From Pedobacter ghigonis (GTDB taxonomy: Bacteria; Bacteroidota; Bacteroidia; Sphingobacteriales; Sphingobacteriaceae), in assembly GCF_903166585.1 (NCBI RefSeq), contig NZ_CAESCM010000010.1, positions 124,001-188,000 of the forward strand: a stretch of 64,000 nt of DNA, given 5' to 3'. Shown here piece by piece: positions 59,958-64,000 of this stretch (position 1 is the first letter of the stretch; each line of letters starts with the position of its first letter). Under the pieces are notes generated by a model. It did no database searches, was not told the origin of the DNA, and worked only from the letters and a program-made list of their open reading frames with translations. The translations under genes and the position numbers were made by a program.

Positions 59958-62816
59958 ATGATTAAGCCGTTTTTACAGGAAGTTGCCGAAGATCTGATTG
60001 AAAAATTTGGAGCCGATATCCAGCATTGCGCTATTGTTTTTAACAATAAACGCCCAGCTGCCTATATGCAGAAATACCTGGCCGATATAATTAAAAAGCC
60101 GTTTTTTAGTCCATCATTTTATACCATACAAGAGTTTTTTGCAGCAGCCACCAATTATAAAATTGCCGATTTTTACCTGCAGTTTTTCACCCTGCATAAA
60201 ATTTACAATCAGCTTTTAGCCGAAGAGAAATTAGAACCGATTTCGAGCCATAAGTTTTTTCCGCTGGCTAAGATTATCCTGAGCGATTTTACCCAGATTG
60301 ATAACGACCTTGTCGATGCCGAAAAACTTTATCGCGACCTGGAAGATATTTCAGTAATCAATAAAGATTTCGATTATTTAAGTCCCGAACAATATGAGTT
60401 TTTAGCACAATTCTGGACTTCCTACTCTGAAGGAAAACATAAAAAGCAGCAGGAACTTTTCATTAAAATGTGGCGCAGGATGCCAAAACTTTACCATAAG
60501 TTTCACGCCGCCCTTAAAGCACAGGATTATTTAACCAATGGCTATGTGTACCGCCATTTAGCGGAAGAAATAGGCCAACGAGAAAATTTGCCGGTAGATT
60601 TTGAAAAAGGAAAGATCATTTTGGTAGGTTTTAACGCGTTAACCAGGGCCGAAGCCAAAATATTTACGCAGCTACAGGAAGCAGATAAAGCGCTTTTCTA
60701 TTTTGATGCAGACGAATACTACCTAAACGATCCATTGCAGGAAGCAGGCCTGTTTTTACGTAAAAACCTCAATCAGCTGGGTTTAAAAAATGTGTTCGAA
60801 CACAGTACCAGTCTGATGAAAACCGAATCCCATCAGGTTAACGTTTTTAAAGTTCAGGGGCAATCGGCGCAGGCAAAAATATTAAACAACATACTGAAGG
60901 ATGATTATTCAGACCTCCATGAAGTTGGCTCAACTGTTGTTGTACTGGCCGATGAAAGCCTGTTGATGCCTGCCTTGCAAACCATCCCAACCAGTTACAA
61001 CCAAAAAAATATTGATTTAAACGTAACCATGGGTTTTGCCCTGGCTACCTCGAGCATATTCGGATTGGCAGATTTGTGGTTTTCCAGTCAACTGGAAATT
61101 ATACACAATGGCAAAGTGAGCTACAAAAATGTAGAGGCATTTTTAACCCATCCGCTAACCGGCCTGAGTCAGAAAATGCGTGATAAAATCCTTACAGCGC
61201 TATTAACCGAAAATGAAGTAGAAATTCAGCACGAACGGCTGTTGCGCCAAAGTGGTTTGTTTGAAGTTTTCTACAAAAAAATTGATAGTCCCAAAAATGT
61301 AGTGCCGTATTTGCTGGCGGTATTAGATTTTATTTTAACCCGCTTATCGAACGCCAAAACGTTAAAGAAAATAGATGCCGAACTGTTTGTTAAAACCATA
61401 CAGGAGCTTAACCGCCTCCACGATACCTTTGGCAAGCATATTGACCAAGAGGATGTAACCTTTGTAATCTATCTGGTGCAAAAATCGTTGCAGGCTATTG
61501 CCGTTCCACTTTCCGGCGACCCTTTAAACGGCATCCAGCTAATGGGTTTACTGGAAACCCGGAACCTAAATTTCGATAAAGTGGTAATTTTAGGTTTTAA
61601 CGAAGGGATTATACCAAAATCATCAATTGGAAACAGTTTTATACCCGATAGCATCCGTAGAGTGTATGGCTTGCCTGTGCTCGAAAACCTTGATGCCATT
61701 TCATCCTACATGGTTTACCGGTTAATGCAACGCGCAAAGAACATCAACTTTGTGTATAACAGCCTTACCGACGAATCCACATCAGGCGAAGCCAGCAGGA
61801 TTTTAAAGCAACTGGAATATGAAAGTGGTTTCAGTTTTGCTTATCATGAGCTTAATTTAGAGGTAAAAACCGAAGCCTTTAAAGAAGTAAAAATCGAAAA
61901 AACCAATAATGTTTTTATCCAGCAAACGCTGCAAAAATACCTCAATAAACAAAAAGTCCTTTCTCCATCTGCACTAACGCAATATATTTCGAATCCGATC
62001 GATTTTTTTTTCAACTACATAGCAGGCATTAAAGAACCCAAAGAAGTTAGCGCTGTGGTTGAAGCCAACGAAATTGGTTCTATTTTGCACAAGGTGATGG
62101 AATATTTCTACGAAGACTTAAGGAAAGCAGAAATCACAGCAGAAAAGATTAAGGGAAAAAGGAAGCAGATACCCGCTTTAACCCAAAAAGCTTTTAATGC
62201 GGTTATGTTCAACCATCCCGATAAGGTGATGGGGTATAAAGGCATGCAAAAGGTTATTTTATCTATTGTGGAAGCCTATGTACACATCATTTTAAATCAG
62301 GATGAAAACCAGGCTCCCTTTAACATAATTAGTTTGGAACAAAAGGTCGCGGCAGAAATTAGCTTCCCTTTAAAAAACCAGGAAGCGAGTATTAAAATTT
62401 TTGGTTTTATAGACCGTGTTGATGTGAAAGATGGCATAACCCGAATTGTAGATTATAAAACCGGAAGCGATAAACTTACTTTTAAAGATGTTGCTGAACT
62501 TTTCAACTCAGATGGAAAAAATATCAATAAAGCCTTGGTACAAACCTTACTTTACACCTACGCTTACGAACAATTTTCGGGTAAAATCGGTGTAGAACCG
62601 AATCTTTATGTGGTTAAAACCATGGCCGTAGATGGGGTTTGGTTTAAATCGGGCAGGCAAACACTTTCTGGTGAATACCTCGAAGAAATAAAACCAGAAT
62701 TTCTTGCAGAGCTCAGAAAAAAACTGACTGAACTTTTTGAGGCGCCATATTTTGTAGCCAGCGCCATTGAGGATAATTACAAATACTCTATCTATAAAAC
62801 TTTGTTTGGGAAATAG
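59958..62816 (+). CDS. AddB-like PD-(D/E)XK nuclease
   Basis: 952 residues. An inactivated helicase-like N-terminal part without a Walker A site (AIVFNNKRPAAYMQKYLA), the GLLETRNLNFDKVVILGFNEGIIP-type middle, and a C-terminal nuclease with GSILHKVMEYFYEDL, FGFIDRVDVK and IVDYKTGS. In classical AddB a 4Fe-4S cluster brackets the nuclease; here the expected first cysteine reads SNPIDFF and I see no matching cysteine trio. Translated directly after the AddA-like gene. Confidence 0.9.
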   Translation: MIKPFLQEVAEDLIEKFGADIQHCAIVFNNKRPAAYMQKYLADIIKKPFFSPSFYTIQEFFAAATNYKIADFYLQFFTLHKIYNQLLAEEKLEPISSHKFFPLAKIILSDFTQIDNDLVDAEKLYRDLEDISVINKDFDYLSPEQYEFLAQFWTSYSEGKHKKQQELFIKMWRRMPKLYHKFHAALKAQDYLTNGYVYRHLAEEIGQRENLPVDFEKGKIILVGFNALTRAEAKIFTQLQEADKALFYFDADEYYLNDPLQEAGLFLRKNLNQLGLKNVFEHSTSLMKTESHQVNVFKVQGQSAQAKILNNILKDDYSDLHEVGSTVVVLADESLLMPALQTIPTSYNQKNIDLNVTMGFALATSSIFGLADLWFSSQLEIIHNGKVSYKNVEAFLTHPLTGLSQKMRDKILTALLTENEVEIQHERLLRQSGLFEVFYKKIDSPKNVVPYLLAVLDFILTRLSNAKTLKKIDAELFVKTIQELNRLHDTFGKHIDQEDVTFVIYLVQKSLQAIAVPLSGDPLNGIQLMGLLETRNLNFDKVVILGFNEGIIPKSSIGNSFIPDSIRRVYGLPVLENLDAISSYMVYRLMQRAKNINFVYNSLTDESTSGEASRILKQLEYESGFSFAYHELNLEVKTEAFKEVKIEKTNNVFIQQTLQKYLNKQKVLSPSALTQYISNPIDFFFNYIAGIKEPKEVSAVVEANEIGSILHKVMEYFYEDLRKAEITAEKIKGKRKQIPALTQKAFNAVMFNHPDKVMGYKGMQKVILSIVEAYVHIILNQDENQAPFNIISLEQKVAAEISFPLKNQEASIKIFGFIDRVDVKDGITRIVDYKTGSDKLTFKDVAELFNSDGKNINKALVQTLLYTYAYEQFSGKIGVEPNLYVVKTMAVDGVWFKSGRQTLSGEYLEEIKPEFLAELRKKLTELFEAPYFVASAIEDNYKYSIYKTLFGK

Positions 62817-62820
62817 TTTT

Positions 62821-62902
62821 TAACCGCAAAGCAGGAAAAGACAAATCGCAAAGAACGCTAAGTCTTGTACTTTGCGAAAAAACTTTGCGCACTTTGCGGT
62901 TA
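62821..62902. repeat. inverted AACCGCAAAG-type repeat
   Basis: TAACCGCAAAG (62821-62831) and CTTTGCGGTTA (62892-62902) are exact inverted copies. Between them, CGCAAAGAACGC and ACTTTGCGAAAAAACTTTGCGC repeat the CTTTGCG word. It fills the gap before the GNAT gene. Confidence 0.7.
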
Positions 62903-62919
62903 ATCCTTTAAATTTAAAA

Positions 62920-63477
62920 ATGCTAACCTTAAACTTCACCAAATTTCCCGTATTAGAAACCGACAGGTTAATCCTTCGTGAGCATCAGTTATCAGATGCA
63001 GATAACTTATTTGCCATGCGAACCAATGAAACGGTGATGAAATACATCGATCGGGAAAGACCTAAAGATTTGTTAGAGATTAAGACCTTTATTACCACAT
63101 TTAACGAAGGTTTCGAAAATGGCGATAATCTGGCCTGGGTAATCGCATTGAAAGAAAATCCAGAGCAAATGATTGGCTCTATAGGTTATTGGCGTACCGA
63201 TTTCGCCAACCACAGGGCAGAGATTGGCTATATGCTGCATCCTGATTATTGGCGGAAAGGAATTATATCCGAAGCCCTGAAAAGAACCATTGATTTTGGT
63301 TTTGCGAACATGAACCTGCATACCATCAAAGCAAACATCAATATCGAAAACGATGCTTCGAGGCAAATACTGCTAAAACACGGTTTCGTAAAAGAAGCGC
63401 ATTTCAGGCAGGATTATTATTTCAGGGGACAGTTTTTAGATAGTGAAATTTATGGTTTGTTGAATCCAAATCATTAA
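62920..63477 (+). CDS. GNAT family N-acetyltransferase (RimJ/RimL type)
   Basis: 185 residues from the ATG at 62920; the open frame further upstream is repeat DNA. FPVLETDRLILREHQLSDADNLF, GSIGYWRTDFANHRAEIGYMLHPDYWRKGIISEALKRTIDFGF-type region (acetyl-CoA site near WRKGIISEAL) and NDASRQILLKHGF are standard for the RimJ/RimL group. It acetylates protein N-termini, amines or antibiotics; the target is unknown. Confidence 0.9.
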   Translation: MLTLNFTKFPVLETDRLILREHQLSDADNLFAMRTNETVMKYIDRERPKDLLEIKTFITTFNEGFENGDNLAWVIALKENPEQMIGSIGYWRTDFANHRAEIGYMLHPDYWRKGIISEALKRTIDFGFANMNLHTIKANINIENDASRQILLKHGFVKEAHFRQDYYFRGQFLDSEIYGLLNPNH

Positions 63478-63670
63478 AAATCAATATTTCTAATTTTTCA
63501 GCCCTATATTTCAAAAAAAATATTTCGGGAAATAAGCAAACCAGAATGCAATCGCTGCTTTTATCAACATAAAAGCACAATAATATTTCCCTTATTCCCA
63601 ATAAGTAAAAATCGCTGGCAAAAAACCTCGCAATCAACCACAATTATTACAAAACACACAGATTATTGCC

Positions 63671-63702
63671 TTTGGTTTCAACGCGATTAATAATTATATT
63701 TG
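63671..63702 (+). promoter_or_regulatory. consensus promoter of pdhB
   Basis: TTTG at 63671-63674, a spacer of 20, TATATTTG at 63695-63702, both exact. Leader of about 15 bases to the ATG at 63724. Confidence 0.75.
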
Positions 63703-63723
63703 CCACCGTTATTAAAATTTACA

Positions 63724-64000
63724 ATGAGAGAAATCCAATTTAGAGAAGCACTACGCGAAGCCATGAGCGAAGAAATGCGTAAAGATGACCGCGTTTTTTT
63801 ATTAGGTGAAGAAGTAGCAGAATATAACGGTGCATACAAAGTAAGTCAGGGTATGCTTGATGAGTTTGGTGCTAAACGTATTATCGATACACCGATTGCC
63901 GAATTAGGTTTCGCTGGTATTGCAACTGGTGCAGCAACTGCAGGCCTTATTCCAATTGTAGAGTTCATGACATTTAACTTCTCTTTAGTTGCAATCGATC
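63724..64000 (+). CDS. pdhB: pyruvate dehydrogenase E1 component beta subunit, partial
   Basis: The first 92 codons, cut by the window edge. REIQFREALREAMSEEMRKD, FLLGEEVAEYNGAYKVSQGM and RIIDTPIAELGFAGIATGAA are the thiamine-dependent transketolase-like beta subunit with its catalytic glutamate (GEEVAEY). It pairs with an alpha subunit to decarboxylate pyruvate; a branched-chain oxoacid version is less likely from the GEEVAEYNGAYK wording. Confidence 0.92.
   Translation, partial: MREIQFREALREAMSEEMRKDDRVFLLGEEVAEYNGAYKVSQGMLDEFGAKRIIDTPIAELGFAGIATGAATAGLIPIVEFMTFNFSLVAID

Overview
The window reads as a chromosomal segment of a Bacteroidota bacterium, most like Pedobacter or a close Sphingobacteriaceae relative. 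Evidence: SusC/SusD and FecR/ECF-sigma systems, DUF4397, DUF6600 and IPExxxVDY proteins, lipoprotein signals of the form SCKK, AT-rich intergenic DNA, promoters of the Bacteroidota type (TTTG-N19/20-TAnnTTTG), and the gene order pyk / IPExxxVDY <-> acpP-fabF-rnc. Assignments rest on reading the translations; no database search was run.

Layout. 1-2.2 kb: the end of an arginine operon on the minus strand (GNAT acetyltransferase, argG) with a leader that may encode a 44-residue peptide. 2.5-9 kb: a DUF4397 lipoprotein, then a metal/siderophore uptake cluster (TonB receptor, DUF4198 protein, PepSY membrane protein, DUF6607 protein) behind a promoter whose -33 box lies in a 19-bp palindrome. 9-16 kb: M28 peptidase, TraB/TIKI-like protein, LLM flavin oxidoreductase, methyltransferase, beta-CASP hydrolase, YtxH protein and HAD hydrolase. 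16-24.4 kb: a sigma/anti-sigma controlled glycan-uptake locus (ECF sigma, FecR, SusC with STN domain, SusD, DUF1735 + discoidin lipoprotein) with no glycosidase beside it. 24.5-33 kb: a Q/R-repeat DUF6600 protein, an RsmI-like methylase, a repeat-rich spacer with a 59-residue small ORF and a minimal tail-collar protein, DinB, an M57 protease, a Rossmann protein and an S9 peptidase.

33-38.3 kb: a Crp/Fnr-type regulator followed by two CRP/FNR-like sites and an operon (YceI, tautomerase, SDR, NTF2-like, nitronate monooxygenase), then TetR and DoxX-like genes. 38.3-41.5 kb: a receiver-only response regulator and small secreted proteins of unknown function, two of them paralogues resembling Tai4-type immunity proteins, next to tRNA-Ser(GGA) and a tRNA-like fragment. 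41.5-46 kb: pyk, IPExxxVDY, acpP, fabF, rnc. 46-48.4 kb: three tandem paralogues with a carboxypeptidase-regulatory-like fold. 48.4-64 kb: mostly housekeeping genes (PlsC, YicC, gmk, nadD, GH3, thioredoxin, TatD, TcdA, an AddAB-type helicase-nuclease pair, GNAT) and the first 92 codons of pdhB, which runs off the right edge.

The intergenic DNA carries several dispersed repeat types: hairpins built on GTCGGGATT/GTCTGGATT, a CGAAGCAATCT foldback, AACCGCAAAG-type words, and AT-rich word-like repeats including a 72-bp tandem. No complete insertion sequence, prophage or CRISPR array was seen. The most unusual items are the nested foldback at 49.2 kb, the tRNA-linked small-protein island at 38.9-41.3 kb, and the Crp/Fnr-linked operon at 33-36.7 kb.
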